DNA from: Bradyrhizobium sp. S69
GTDB lineage: Bacteria > Pseudomonadota > Alphaproteobacteria > Rhizobiales > Xanthobacteraceae
Assembly: GCF_009766005.1 (NCBI RefSeq)
Contig: NZ_LMUK01000019.1
Coordinates: forward strand, 13,106 to 77,105
DNA length: 64,000 nucleotides
Direction of reading: 5' to 3'
A model generated the notes under the pieces. That model was not told the DNA's origin and did not search any database. It worked only from the letters and a program-made list of their open reading frames with translations. Within the stretch, counting starts at the first letter, position 1. Each line of letters starts with the position of its first letter. This document shows, piece after piece, positions 55,192 to 63,988 of this stretch. The position numbers were made by a program, and so were the translations under genes.

Positions 55192-56180
55192 TTACCAGCT
55201 TTGCTTGAAGCCGGCGGTGACGCTCTTGTTGGTGGTGCCGAGCGGGGTTTCGCCGATCGAGCCCGAGATGCTGACGCCGCCGAACAGCTTCTGCTCGGCG
55301 CCGACCTTGCGCAGCCATTTGTCGTCGCTGGAGGAGAGCGACTGGCCGGCGCTGAAACTGGTGCCGGTGTCTGCGATGCTCAGCTTCGCCGATTGATCGG
55401 TGGCGTAATTCTGCGCCGGACGTCCGATGATGCCGGGCACCGGCACGACACCCTGCTCGATCAGATTGTAGCCATTCTCCAGGCTCAGCGAATATCGCTC
55501 GCTGAACGGCAGCGATTTGCTCAAGGAGGTCCCGAGCCTGGTCTGATCCTGCGACGGATCGACCCGCGCTTCGACCGACGTCTTGTCCCAGATCGGGCCC
55601 GCGCCCGGCGCGGTGATCGCCGCCCATGCGGTGCCGGAGGATTGCGGCAGGCTGCCGCCGTTCGCCAGCCGCGCGGACAACAGCTGGGCTTCCTCAGCGT
55701 CTGCGGCGGCCCGGTGACGGTCATGTCGGCGCCGACCTTGGCGTCGAGGAAGGCCGAGAGAGACTGCTTCACCGAGACGTCGGACGAACCATTCGGCTTG
55801 TTGCTTTCCGACCATGCCGCGTCGGTGCCGGGCGCTGGCTTGGGGGCGACCCGCGCCTTCGACGCCGGGGCCCAAGTCAGCGTCGATGGATCGACCTTGA
55901 GCTGGCTCCAGTCGAACTCGAGGGGCTTGCCGTCGGCGTCCTTGACGGCGGCATCCTTGGTCTCGCCGTCCTTGGCGGCGGCGCTGTCCGCGGCGGGCGT
56001 CTCCGGGTCAGCCGCGTCGGCATCGGCATCATCCGGCTCGGTGCCGGATTGCGCGGCCGGCGGGTCGGTCTTCATATCCTTGGGCCAGATCTGCGCGCCC
56101 GCAGGGCCGATCGCAGCCAAGCCGATGCCGGCCGCCAGGATCAGCAGCCCGCATAGCCCGTATCGTCGTGTCGAAGTCAT
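55192..56180 (-). pseudogene. Frameshifted exported protein gene (or sequencing error)
   Basis: Two overlapping frames make one gene. From 56180 the first frame has a signal peptide ending AGAQIWPKD and an Asp/Ala-rich segment, and runs to FLDAKVGADMTVTGPP. The sequence then makes sense only in another frame: DAEEAQLLSARLANGG through GPIWDKTSVEARVDPS to the end FKQSW at 55192. The switch is near 55695-55712 (CACCGGGCCGCCGCAGACG on the minus strand) and fits loss of one base. Left in frame 1 the protein ends in an Arg-rich nonsense tail at 55521. The intact protein would have about 329 residues with a beta-rich C-terminus. No classic slippery site is present. Confidence 0.75.
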
Positions 56181-56261
56181 AATCCCGCCCGCATGCCTTG
56201 CGCGCGAAGATGCGTCTCAACCCGCGCAAAATTGTGGCGGACGCAACGTGGGCGTCGAGGC

Positions 56262-56400
56262 TAGAGCCTCTTCCGTTCCGATGGAATCGGAACGGGGCTC
56301 TAGTCTTTTGTTTTGACGCGTTTTCTTCACGCGAACCGGTACCCACGGAGCCTGTCATCGGGCGCGCATTCGCGCGACCCGTTGGCTCGAAAACGCTCTA
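56262..56400. repeat. Palindromic repeat, GAGCGTTTTCGAG family (copy 2)
   Basis: Same order of parts as the copy at 10598: GAGCC with GTTCCGAT/ATCGGAAC, TTTTGACGCGTTTTCTTCAC, GCGAACCGGT, and ending CTCGAAAACGCTCTA. The last three bases form the TAG stop of the adjacent NTF2-like gene. It also carries an insert GAGCCTGTCATCGGGCGC not seen in the other copy. Confidence 0.85.
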
Positions 56401-56835
56401 TACCGCGACCATCTTCGGCAGATGGATCGCACGCCCGAGCGTCTGCTCGACCAGATCGAAGGTGTCGATGAGCACGCGAATGCTGGTCAGCCGGCCGGCC
56501 CTGAACTTGGCGAAATGAGCCAGCCGCAGGCTGACCGGCTTGTTGGAGTCGAGCGCGGTCAATGAATAGCGCATCATCGACGCCGCGGAATCCTCCGCCA
56601 GCATCACCGACTCGCGATCGAAGCGATGGATCCGGACATTCTCGGCGATCTGCCGGATCACCTCCAGCACCGCGGCCTTGCCGCGGCGCGCGCCAAGAAA
56701 CGGAAACATGTCGATCGGGCCGTAGACCGTCCAATCGACGTCGTCGTCAATCAGGCCCGAGAGATCGGCGTAATGGCGTTCGTTGATCGCGCGATGCAAC
56801 GCGCGTGAGAAACGCCAGAGACTATGCTCTGTCAT
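56398..56835 (-). CDS. SnoaL/NTF2-like protein A
   Basis: 145 residues of a cone-shaped alpha+beta fold: WRFSRALHRAINERHYADLS, DDDVDWTVYGPIDMFPFLG, RAGRLTSIRVLIDTFDLVEQ. Family members are isomerases or ligand-binding proteins; function unknown here. A paralogue lies at 57455. Its stop codon is supplied by the adjoining repeat. Confidence 0.8.
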   Translation of the reverse strand: MTEHSLWRFSRALHRAINERHYADLSGLIDDDVDWTVYGPIDMFPFLGARRGKAAVLEVIRQIAENVRIHRFDRESVMLAEDSAASMMRYSLTALDSNKPVSLRLAHFAKFRAGRLTSIRVLIDTFDLVEQTLGRAIHLPKMVAV

Positions 56836-56999
56836 TGGTCAAGATCCTGAATTTGATCTGCAAATGCGCAAACAGCCGTCCAAGCGTCATTCGCGACGCC
56901 GCGGCCGATTGCTGAATTTCACTATAGAAGTCCAAATAGACGCAGTTGGCCGGAATGCAATCTGCAATTTTGCATTGCACAAATGCGGGGAGCTTCGCT

Positions 57000-57022
57000 T
57001 CACCTCTCCCAACGGGAGAGGT
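57000..57022. repeat. Single hairpin of the CCTCTCCC repeat family
   Basis: CACCTCTCCC / GGGAGAGGTG with a three-base loop. It lies between the membrane-protein gene and the NTF2-like gene upstream of both starts or ends; the full-length relatives are at 38300 and 62990. Confidence 0.75.
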
Positions 57023-57066
57023 GAAGCGAAATCGCGACCGATTCAATCAATAATAATCCCGCACCG

Positions 57067-57333
57067 CTACCGGTCGTGCCGCTGCATCGGCTCGCGTTCG
57101 ATCGCGATCTCGTTGTCGCGCGCGGCCATCACGCCGAACAACAGCGCGCCGGCCAGTCCGCCTAGCCCGGCGCCGAGCGGCATGAAGGTGAAGAACACCA
57201 GCATTCCGCTATAGCCTTCGAAATTCGAGGTCTTGAAGATTTCGGTCCAGGCCAGTCCGGCGCCGATACCCAGCGCGGCGCCACCCAGCGCCCCCAGCAC
57301 AAGACCCAGCAGCGCAAGCAACGCAATTTTCAT
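57067..57333 (-). CDS. Small membrane protein with two helices
   Basis: 88 residues from ATG 57333: MKIALLALLGLVLGALGGAA is the first helix and FFTFMPLGAGLGGLAGALLF the second, with a basic C-terminus. Gly-rich helices suggest packing or oligomerisation. Function unknown. It lies between the two NTF2-like paralogues on the same strand. Confidence 0.68.
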   Translation of the reverse strand: MKIALLALLGLVLGALGGAALGIGAGLAWTEIFKTSNFEGYSGMLVFFTFMPLGAGLGGLAGALLFGVMAARDNEIAIEREPMQRHDR

Positions 57334-57454
57334 GACAATATTTTTCGTAAATATAGATGTCGCGAGGCGCAATAGCTCGACATTAGTCGCGGCCCGACAC
57401 ATCGAGGTTCAACGCGGCTGAAAAAATAAGCCGCGAGGTGCGGGCGCGATCGGC

Positions 57455-57910
57455 TCAGCGCCGCAGGGTGTCGCGCACGCTGGCGGCAAAGGAATCGGTC
57501 AGGTCCCGGCCGAGCAATTGCTGGACGAAATCGAACGAGTCGAAAAATGAGCGGTGCATCAGGATCAGCCCGGCGCGGAAGGTGAAGAATTCGGCGCTTT
57601 CGAGATGGACGACCCGATCGTCATCGTGTTTGCGCAGGCTGAGAAACTGCATCGTTGCGATCTTGTCGCCATCGACGGCCATGAACTTGAGATCATATTT
57701 CCGGCTTGAGTAGCGCTGTTGCTGGGTCCGGATCGCCTCAGTGACCCAGCCGTTGCCGTGCTTGTGGCCGAGATGCGGAAACAACTCGATCGGCGCATAG
57801 GTGATGCTGTCGATCGCCTCATCGCAGCACGCCGTCGCGGTTTCGGCGTCGCCGGCATAGAACGCGTCGAGAAATTTCAGCAGGCTTTGGCGATTGAGAT
57901 CCTCGGTCAT
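57455..57910 (-). CDS. SnoaL/NTF2-like protein B
   Basis: 151 residues, paralogue of the gene at 56398: YAPIELFPHLGHKHG corresponds to YGPIDMFPFLGARRG and FDSFDFVQQLLGRDL to IDTFDLVEQTLGRAI. The shared motifs suggest an old duplication. Function unknown. The 377-base gap upstream (57911-58287) holds a small hairpin element near 58046. Confidence 0.8.
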   Translation of the reverse strand: MTEDLNRQSLLKFLDAFYAGDAETATACCDEAIDSITYAPIELFPHLGHKHGNGWVTEAIRTQQQRYSSRKYDLKFMAVDGDKIATMQFLSLRKHDDDRVVHLESAEFFTFRAGLILMHRSFFDSFDFVQQLLGRDLTDSFAASVRDTLRR

Positions 57911-58045
57911 TTCCCTGCTCTCCGCCGGCGTTGGACCCGACTCGCATCACCGGACCATCTTGAACTGAATCTTGGTAGGATCAATCGCCCAGATCGTTCA
58001 AACCAGGCGGCCGAGCCGAAGATTGCCGCAACCGAAACGTGTATC

Positions 58046-58084
58046 TCGGTTGTCATCTCCCGGCCTCATGCGCAATTGTGCACG
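58046..58084. repeat. Hairpin related to the CGTCGTCCCCGC family
   Basis: CCCGGCCTCATGCGCAATTG with TGCACGAGGACCGGGGG makes a hairpin around the same GCGCAATTG core as the element at 24907. Probably a degraded copy. The rest of 57911-58287 shows no gene. Confidence 0.5.
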
Positions 58085-58287
58085 AGGACCGGGGGATCCA
58101 GTACGCCGCTGCTTCTCGCTTCTTTCACGCGCTCTCTGCATGCTGGGTCGCACTTGAATGGTGGCGATGGCTTCCTAGCTGACTTCGGTCGATGCGGAAT
58201 GGAACCGGATCGCCGGTTGCGCAGTTATCCAACCACGTCGCATCGACGAAAAGGCCGAGACGAAAGTCCGCAGAGGAATTTGCCGCC

Positions 58288-58530
58288 ATGAAAACCATTG
58301 CCACCTTGTTCACCATTGCCGCGCTGACGCTGGCGGCCAACGCCGCCGACGCCAAGGGCTGCATCAAGGGCGCCGTGGTCGGCGGCGTCGCCGGTCATTA
58401 TGCCGGCCATCACGGCGTGGTCGGCGCCATCGCCGGCTGCGCCTACGGTCGGCATCGCGCCAAGGAGCAGGCGCGGCAACAGCAGGACCAGCAGCCAGGC
58501 CAGCCGCCCATCGACCAGGGCAAACTGTAG
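58288..58530 (+). CDS. Small exported glycine-zipper protein
   Basis: 80 residues. Signal peptide ending AANAADAKG, then a Gly-rich segment with repeated small residues (GAVVGGVAGHYAGHHGVVGA) and a Gln-rich tail. ATG 58288 follows AGAGGAA. Similar small periplasmic proteins are common in Bradyrhizobium; function unknown. Confidence 0.72.
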   Translation: MKTIATLFTIAALTLAANAADAKGCIKGAVVGGVAGHYAGHHGVVGAIAGCAYGRHRAKEQARQQQDQQPGQPPIDQGKL

Positions 58531-58540
58531 GGTTTCTTCC

Positions 58541-58620
58541 GTCATTGCGAGCGTAGCGAAGCAATCCACGGCTCCACTGCCGCCCTGGATTGCTTCGTCG
58601 CTTCGCTCCTCGCAATGACG
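58541..58620. repeat. Palindromic repeat, CGTCATTGCGAG family (copy 2)
   Basis: CGTCATTGCGAGCGTAGCGA and CGCTTCGCTCCTCGCAATGACG are complementary, as are GAAGCAATCCA and TGGATTGCTTC. It lies 10 bases after the glycine-zipper gene and may end its transcript. Confidence 0.9.
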
Positions 58621-58712
58621 TTGACGCATATTCCGGAAACGAGACAAGCGCTGCACGCGCGTGCCCATCGGTGGTCCGTGATTCACTTGTCAGACAGCCC
58701 ATTCATTCAAGT

Positions 58713-58795
58713 CCGTCATTGCGAGCGTTAGCGAAGCAATCCAGGCCGCGAGCAAAGAGCTGGATTGCTTCGTCGCTTCGCTCCTCTCAATGACG
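58713..58795. repeat. Palindromic repeat, CGTCATTGCGAG family (copy 3)
   Basis: Nearly identical to the copy at 58541, in direct order only 170 bases away. Together they bracket a short non-coding stretch. Confidence 0.9.
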
Positions 58796-58817
58796 TTGAT
58801 GACGATGCGCCATCCTC

Positions 58818-58918
58818 CGCCGTCATACCCGCGAAGGCGGGTATCCAGTAACACGAGGCGCTACGGATCAATTTCCAGCGTCGCGGAATACTGGATCATC
58901 CGCCTTCGCGGATGATGA
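58818..58918. repeat. Palindromic repeat, CGTCATACCCGCGAAGGCGGG family
   Basis: CGTCATACCCGCGAAGGCGG at the left and CCGCCTTCGCGGATGATGACG at the right pair; inner arms are TATCCAGTA / TACTGGAT-like. Third repeat in a row in this non-coding stretch. Confidence 0.8.
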
Positions 58919-58975
58919 CGAACGTAGGCATTCCCGCGACAGCACCCGCCCGAGTTTTGCAAATTCATCGGCCCC

Positions 58976-59345
58976 CAAAATACAGAGGGCGCAGGGAAGA
59001 CCGGGTGCGCGCTGCACCCGCGGTCTCATGTGCAAATGGAAATAGCAAAACGCACATGAGCATACAGGTTCAGCGGAAGCAGTCCGGCCTTCCCTGCGCA
59101 ATGGTTTACAGCTTATATCGTGCTCTCCCCGGAGAGACCTGGCTTGCTTGTCACCGTCGCTCGCGTGATACAAAACATCATCGCGAACTTGACACCTGCC
59201 ATCGGGGCGTCAGGACCACACGACTTCGCCGTCCGCATCACGCGCCGTTCGTCAAAAGCGCATCCGCGTCCACCGCTCCCCGCGCCCAACGTCCGTGACG
59301 ATCGCGAAACGCCCCTCTCATGGGGCACGGGATGGCTTGATAAGC
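58976..59345. repeat. Structured dispersed element with RNA-like multi-branch fold
   Basis: A perfect 10-bp outer stem (58990-58999 with 59089-59098, CGCAGGGAAG / CTTCCCTGCG) encloses two perfect hairpins: GGGTGC/GCACCC (59003-59019) and CTCATGTGC/GCACATGAG (59025-59060). The part to 59345 is conserved-looking but I see no fold or gene. Spurious frames read from it contain peptides such as AKSCGPDAP that I remember as frequent mis-annotations in Bradyrhizobium genomes, so it is probably a dispersed repeat. The transcribed strand is unknown. Confidence 0.65.
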
Positions 59346-59373
59346 AGGTGATTTGCGTCAGAAGTCAAGGATA

Positions 59374-59392
59374 ATTTCTGAAAATCAGAAAT
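59374..59392. repeat. Short AT-rich palindrome
   Basis: ATTTCTGA / TCAGAAAT with a three-base AAA loop, standing out in GC-rich DNA. It lies between the structured element and the SEC-C remnant and could be a protein-binding site. Confidence 0.6.
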
Positions 59393-59553
59393 AATGGGCG
59401 GCGAGGGTGTGGACAGGCAAATCAGTGGCTTGCCTGTCGGCGATGTCGGCGATGTCGGCTTAGTCGCCGCGCCGCGCGGCTTCCGGAACTGCGAAAGTCG
59501 TGATAGTCAGCCGGCGCGGCAATCAGCCGTGTTTGAACCAACGGAGGTGTGCC

Positions 59554-59790
59554 ATGCGCAAGCATCGCGATATCGAAAACCTCCCCTGCTTTCAGCGTCA
59601 CGCGTAAGCGGCGGAAGTCCTTCCCCTCGGAAACTCATGTCAAGCGTGGACGGCGTTTCGTTCACGGCGACGTTGAGTTGACCGGAAAACTCGGCCGCAA
59701 CGATCTATGCCCATGCGGCTCCGGACGCAGGTTTCAAAGCCTGCTGCATGAAGTCCGGCGCGTATGACGGATCGAACCGGGATGACTACT
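59554..59790 (+). pseudogene. SEC-C motif protein remnant with two frameshifts
   Basis: ATG 59554 has an excellent site (GGAGG, six bases spacing) and reads [17 protein letters not shown] before a stop. The next frame continues [20 protein letters not shown], then [16 protein letters not shown]; the third frame completes the zinc motif with [13 protein letters not shown]. Together they give CxC and CC of a SEC-C domain ([13 protein letters not shown]). Each switch is explained by one inserted base (near 59600 and at the TTT of 59732-59734). Sequencing error is possible but two shifts favour decay. Confidence 0.7.
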
Positions 59791-59840
59791 TTCAGGGAAT
59801 AGTCGGAGCTGACGCTGCTCAGTGGCGTCAGTCTTTGATT

Positions 59841-60278
59841 CTATTCAGGAGTGATCGTGATGGAGGTGACATTCGCTCGGATGGTCCCGTAGGCCCCAAA
59901 GCAAGGTTCTAATTCGATCTCCAATTCTCCAGGTGTGCAGCCAACGCCCTGTTCCCATAATTCGATTTGCCGGTCACCCGCTGGCGATAATTTCAAGCCG
60001 CCAATGACATTCTGGTGGCTAAAACCTCGAACAGCCACATCGATCCAGGCTGCCAAGGTGAACTTAACGATCGCTGACTTTCTTAGGCGTTCCAAGCGTA
60101 TGCTGAGGCAGCTTGAGCCGGCACGATCCAAGACTAACGAAACGACTTCACCATCTCCGAATTCGGGGGCGCCATCGCACCACTTGAGTAATTCAGGGCC
60201 GCCCGGTATTTTCATCAAGACGGCTGCCGTTTCCTTGAGTTCTTCTTCATGCTTCTGGCGAGCTTGATCAATTGTCAT
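59841..60278 (-). CDS. Imm50-like protein (possible orphan immunity protein)
   Basis: 145 residues from ATG 60278. WCDGAPEFGDGEVVSLVLDR resembles the Imm50 start, in which a Trp and a D-x-E-V-x-L-x-L-D-R pattern recur, and CFGAYGTIRANVTSITITPE resembles its end. Imm50 proteins are predicted immunity factors for polymorphic toxins. No toxin gene is adjacent. GC content looks lower than that of uvrB beside it, suggesting acquisition. The assignment is tentative. Confidence 0.6.
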   Translation of the reverse strand: MTIDQARQKHEEELKETAAVLMKIPGGPELLKWCDGAPEFGDGEVVSLVLDRAGSSCLSIRLERLRKSAIVKFTLAAWIDVAVRGFSHQNVIGGLKLSPAGDRQIELWEQGVGCTPGELEIELEPCFGAYGTIRANVTSITITPE

Positions 60279-60345
60279 GTTTGCCGTCTGGCGAGTGCTA
60301 GCTAGGTGGGTTCGTCTCGAAAAGTCGAATTTGCTGACTGTGAGT

Positions 60346-63300
60346 CTATCGCTTCTTCCACCCACCCCGATGTCCCGGCGCGCCGCCGCTCGATCGCGGG
60401 GAGGGGCCGAATTCGGGACCGGATTGGCGGGAGTCGGTGGGCTGGATCACCTTGCTGGTGCTGCCGAACGGTTTTGCGGGTTTTGCGCCCTCGGGACGGA
60501 AGGGCAGGGATTCCGGGCCGTGCATTTCGTCGAGATGGGGTTTGTGGACTTTGGTGGCAGCGCGCGGGGTGTTGTTGCCGCCGCGCTTTGACGAGCCGCG
60601 CGGCAGGTTGGCCGACTCGCCGTATTTCTTCGCTCCGGCATAGGCGCCGGCCTTGTTCTGCACGGTGCGCTGTTTGGCGGTGGGGTCGTCGACCACGGCC
60701 AATTCGGTGGCGCGGAGGCGTTTGACTTCGTCGCGCAGGCGGGCGGCTTCCTCGAAATTCAGGTCGGCGGCGGCTTCGCGCATGCGAGTTTCGAGGTCGG
60801 CCAGCACGGTCTCGAAATTATGTCCGATCGAGATCACGTCGTCGGCCATGCCGCCGTCGCCGATTTCCACCAGCACATGGTCGCGCTCATAGACGCTGTT
60901 CATGATGTCGCCGATGGACTTCTTGATGCTCTCCGGCGTGATGTTGTGCAGCGTGTTGTATTCGACCTGCTTTTCGCGGCGGCGGTCGGTTTCGGCGATG
61001 GCGCGCTCCATCGAGCCGGTCATCTGGTCGGCATAGAGGATCACCTTGCCGTCGACGTTGCGCGCGGCGCGGCCGATGGTCTGGATCAGCGACGTCTCGC
61101 TGCGCAAAAAACCTTCCTTGTCGGCGTCGAGGATCGCGACCAGCGCGCATTCGGGAATGTCGAGGCCCTCGCGCAACAGATTGATGCCGACCAGCGCGTC
61201 GAATGCACCGAGCCTGAGGTCGCGAATGATCTCGATGCGCTCGATGGTGTCGATATCGCTGTGCATGTAGCGCACGCGAATGCCCTGCTCATGCAGATAT
61301 TCGGTGAGGTCCTCCGCCATCCGCTTGGTCAGTACCGTGATCAGGCTGCGGTAGCCGGCCTGCGCGGTGGCGCGGACTTCGCCGACGAGATCGTCGACCT
61401 GGGTGCGCGCGGGACGGATATTGACCGGCGGATCGATCAGGCCGGTGGGACGGATCACCTGCTCGACGAACACGCCGCCGGACTCGTTGAGTTCCCATCC
61501 GCTCGGCGTCGCCGACACCGCGACCGATTGCGGGCGCATCATGTCCCATTCCTCGAACCGCAGCGGACGGTTGTCCATGCAGGAGGGCAGGCGGAAGCCG
61601 TATTCGGCCAGGGTCGCCTTGCGCCGGAAATCGCCTTTGAACATGCCGCCGATCTGGGGGACCGTGACGTGGCTTTCGTCGGCGAATACCAGCGCGTTGT
61701 CGGGGACATACTCAAACAGTGTCGGCGGCGGCTCGCCGGGGCGGCGTCCGGTCAGATAGCGCGAATAGTTCTCGATGCCGGCGCAGCTGCCGGTGGCTTC
61801 CATCATTTCGAGATCGAAGGTGGTGCGCTGCTCCAGCCGCTGCGCTTCCAACAGGCGGCCCTGGTTGTGGAGCTGGTCGAGCCGCATCTTCAGTTCGGAT
61901 TTGATCGACTTGATCGCCTGCACCAAGGTCGGGCGCGGCGTCACATAATGCGAATTGGCGTAGATCTTGATGAATTCGAGCTCGTCCTGCTTGTGGCCGG
62001 TGAGCGGATCGAACTCCTCGATATTCTCCACGGTGTCGCCGAACAGGTTCACGCGCCAGGCGCGGTCTTCATAATGCGCCGGGAAGATGTCGATGACGTC
62101 GCCGCGCACCCGAAAGGTGCCGCGGGTGAAATCGGCCTGGGTGCGCTTGTATTGCAGCGCCACCAGATCGGCGATCAATTGCCGCTGGTCGATGCGCTCG
62201 CCCTTCTTCAGCGCGAACGTCATCGCGGTGTAGGTCTCGACCGAGCCGATACCGTAGATGCACGACACCGACGCCACGATGATGACGTCGTCGCGCTCCA
62301 ATAGCGCGCGCGTCGCCGAATGGCGCATGCGGTCGATCTGCTCGTTGATCGAGGAGTCCTTCTCGATATAGGTGTCGGTCCGCGGCACATAGGCCTCGGG
62401 CTGGTAGTAGTCGTAATAGCTGACAAAATACTCGACGGCGTTGTCGGGGAAGAAGCTCTTGAACTCGCCATAGAGCTGGGCGGCTAGCGTCTTGTTCGGC
62501 GCCAGGATGATCGCGGGGCGTTGCGTCGCCTCGATCACCTTGGCCATGGTGTAGGTCTTGCCGGAACCGGTGACGCCGAGCAGCACCTGGGTGCGGTCCT
62601 GCCGGCTGATGCCCTCGACCAATTCCTTGATCGCGGTCGGCTGGTCGCCCTTCGGCTCGTATTCGGACTTGATCACGAACGGCACGCCGCCTTCGGATTT
62701 CTCCGGGCGTGGCGGACGGTGCGGCGTCCAGACTTTCACCTCGCCGCCTTCGCCCTTGAATTCGGGACGGCCGTCGCGGATCAGCGCATCCAGCGCGTCC
62801 GCGGTGGCGGCGACGCCGAGCGCCTCCATCTTGTTGCGCGGTGGCCGCGCCATCGCGGCGGCGTCTTCCTCCTCGGTGGTGAAGCCGAGCTGTTTTGCCA
62901 GTTCCGGATCGAGCGTCGGGATCGTCGCCGAGGTGCCGTAATTGGCCGGCGCGAATTCTGATTGCGGCGCTTCGGCGAAGCCGGGTGCCTTTTCCCCTCC
63001 CCCTTGCGGGGTCCGAGGCGAGCGGAGCTCGCTCTCGAGGTCAGGGGTGGGGGTAGCTACGGGCGAAGTGCTTGTTGCTCCCCCCACCCCCGACCCCTCC
63101 CCGCGAGGGGGAGGGGAGAAGGAGTCAGTGCCTGTTGCAGCATCGCCCTTCGCTTTCCTTCCACCCGCCGGCTGCGGATTTTGCCGCAGCGGCGTCGGAT
63201 AGGGATCGGCGCCGTCTTGCGGAAAATTCTTCGGGGTCGACGCCCGCGCGCGATGCGCGGCGGCTTCGCCGCCGGCGCGGCGATCCCACGAATTATCCGG

Positions 63301-63480
63301 CGGCGGCTTCAATCCCGTGCCGGACCCCATGCCGCTTTCGCCGCGATTGATCGCGGGATTGAGCAACTCCGCCAGCGCCGGCCCGATCGGTTGGACGTCG
63401 GGGCGGTGGGCCTTGGATTTAGGGACCTTGGATTTCGGGGTTTTGACGGGCTTTTTGGGAGTGTCCGGGTTCTTCGCCAT
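60346..63480 (-). CDS. uvrB: Excinuclease ABC subunit B with repeat-derived N-terminal extension
   Basis: DNA damage recognition helicase that loads UvrC. 1044 residues against about 670 in E. coli. The core begins near residue 270 ([20 protein letters not shown]); Walker [14 protein letters not shown] lies near 305, the beta-hairpin [20 protein letters not shown] near 360, helicase motifs later ([23 protein letters not shown]), and the UvrC-binding UVR helix [19 protein letters not shown] near 925. N- and C-terminal extensions are disordered. Residues about 119-163 are encoded by a palindromic intergenic-type repeat kept in frame. Confidence 0.96.
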   Translation of the reverse strand: MAKNPDTPKKPVKTPKSKVPKSKAHRPDVQPIGPALAELLNPAINRGESGMGSGTGLKPPPDNSWDRRAGGEAAAHRARASTPKNFPQDGADPYPTPLRQNPQPAGGRKAKGDAATGTDSFSPPPRGEGSGVGGATSTSPVATPTPDLESELRSPRTPQGGGEKAPGFAEAPQSEFAPANYGTSATIPTLDPELAKQLGFTTEEEDAAAMARPPRNKMEALGVAATADALDALIRDGRPEFKGEGGEVKVWTPHRPPRPEKSEGGVPFVIKSEYEPKGDQPTAIKELVEGISRQDRTQVLLGVTGSGKTYTMAKVIEATQRPAIILAPNKTLAAQLYGEFKSFFPDNAVEYFVSYYDYYQPEAYVPRTDTYIEKDSSINEQIDRMRHSATRALLERDDVIIVASVSCIYGIGSVETYTAMTFALKKGERIDQRQLIADLVALQYKRTQADFTRGTFRVRGDVIDIFPAHYEDRAWRVNLFGDTVENIEEFDPLTGHKQDELEFIKIYANSHYVTPRPTLVQAIKSIKSELKMRLDQLHNQGRLLEAQRLEQRTTFDLEMMEATGSCAGIENYSRYLTGRRPGEPPPTLFEYVPDNALVFADESHVTVPQIGGMFKGDFRRKATLAEYGFRLPSCMDNRPLRFEEWDMMRPQSVAVSATPSGWELNESGGVFVEQVIRPTGLIDPPVNIRPARTQVDDLVGEVRATAQAGYRSLITVLTKRMAEDLTEYLHEQGIRVRYMHSDIDTIERIEIIRDLRLGAFDALVGINLLREGLDIPECALVAILDADKEGFLRSETSLIQTIGRAARNVDGKVILYADQMTGSMERAIAETDRRREKQVEYNTLHNITPESIKKSIGDIMNSVYERDHVLVEIGDGGMADDVISIGHNFETVLADLETRMREAAADLNFEEAARLRDEVKRLRATELAVVDDPTAKQRTVQNKAGAYAGAKKYGESANLPRGSSKRGGNNTPRAATKVHKPHLDEMHGPESLPFRPEGAKPAKPFGSTSKVIQPTDSRQSGPEFGPSPRSSGGAPGHRGGWKKR
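62990..63123. repeat. CCTCTCCC-type palindromic repeat inside the uvrB reading frame
   Basis: TTTCCCCTCCCCCTTGCGGG at the left pairs with CCGCGAGGGGGAGGGGAG at the right; TCAGGGGTGGGGG pairs with CCCCCACCCCCGA inside. This is the organisation of intergenic elements in this window, but here it encodes [15 protein letters not shown], then [20 protein letters not shown] and QGGGEK without stops. Confidence 0.88.
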
Positions 63481-63538
63481 GTCCGGAATATGGGGCGAGT
63501 CCGGCGGCGAGAAAAGGGCAAAGGCCCTTAGCTAGTTT

Positions 63539-63597
63539 ATTGTTTGAGCATGATCTTTTTCGGAAAACCGGTTTCCACTTTTCCGGATCATGCTCCA
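63539..63597. repeat. Palindromic repeat, GAGCATGATC family (copy 2)
   Basis: GAGCATGATC / GATCATGCTC outer arms with GGAAAACCGGTTTCCACTTT between. It lies upstream of uvrB, shorter than the copy at 41054, lacking its extra hairpin. Confidence 0.87.
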
Positions 63598-63684
63598 AGT
63601 CTGGCGCGTTCCATCACGCCCGGCTGCTGCCATCAACTGACATCGCAAGGGGAACAAGACGACCGGCGACGAGACAACAAGCTC

Positions 63685-63918
63685 TCAGGCAGGCTGCTCT
63701 TCGGGCGCGCGGGCCGGATGCGCCAGCGGCGGGGCGTTCAGGATATCGAGATGGACCCCGCCGCAGTCGGTGCAGCGCATCGCCCAATATTCCGACCTGG
63801 ACCTCGGCTTGGCGCGCCCCGCGATCACGCTCAGCACGGCGAGATCGCCATTGCAGTCCGGGCAATGCGATCGCACGGCGGTGGAAGGGGCGGGGGTCTT
63901 CGGCACGATTTGCAGCAT
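63685..63918 (-). CDS. Small zinc-ribbon-like protein
   Basis: 77 residues with two CxxC knuckles (SHCPDCNGD and MRCTDCGGVH) about 30 residues apart, a likely zinc-binding site. The part between is basic (AGRAKPRSRSEYWA). Function unknown. The ATG at 63918 has no strong ribosome-binding site. Confidence 0.62.
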   Translation of the reverse strand: MLQIVPKTPAPSTAVRSHCPDCNGDLAVLSVIAGRAKPRSRSEYWAMRCTDCGGVHLDILNAPPLAHPARAPEEQPA

Positions 63919-63956
63919 GGTCGTTGGCGCCTTTGGTACGGTCGGATGGGCTTTGC

Positions 63957-63988
63957 GGTTAGACGGCTTTACGGTTAGACGGCTTTAC
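63957..63988. repeat. 16-bp tandem duplication
   Basis: GGTTAGACGGCTTTAC occurs twice without spacer at the right edge of the window, upstream of the zinc-ribbon gene. A third, partial copy may follow beyond 63988 (AGTCAGAGGGCT). The unit is not a multiple of three. Confidence 0.8.

Noticed and set aside
55690..55715. Programmed -1 frameshift in the exported-protein gene
   Set aside because: No X-XXY-YYZ heptamer or downstream stimulatory structure was seen; mutation or sequencing error is simpler.
58868..59173. Open frame of 101 codons in the structured repeat
   Set aside because: Spurious frames of this sort recur wherever the element occurs; no ribosome-binding site or family match.
59113..59328. 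Open frame containing AKSCGPDAP
   Set aside because: Matches the kind of peptide repeatedly mis-annotated from a dispersed element; treated as part of the repeat.
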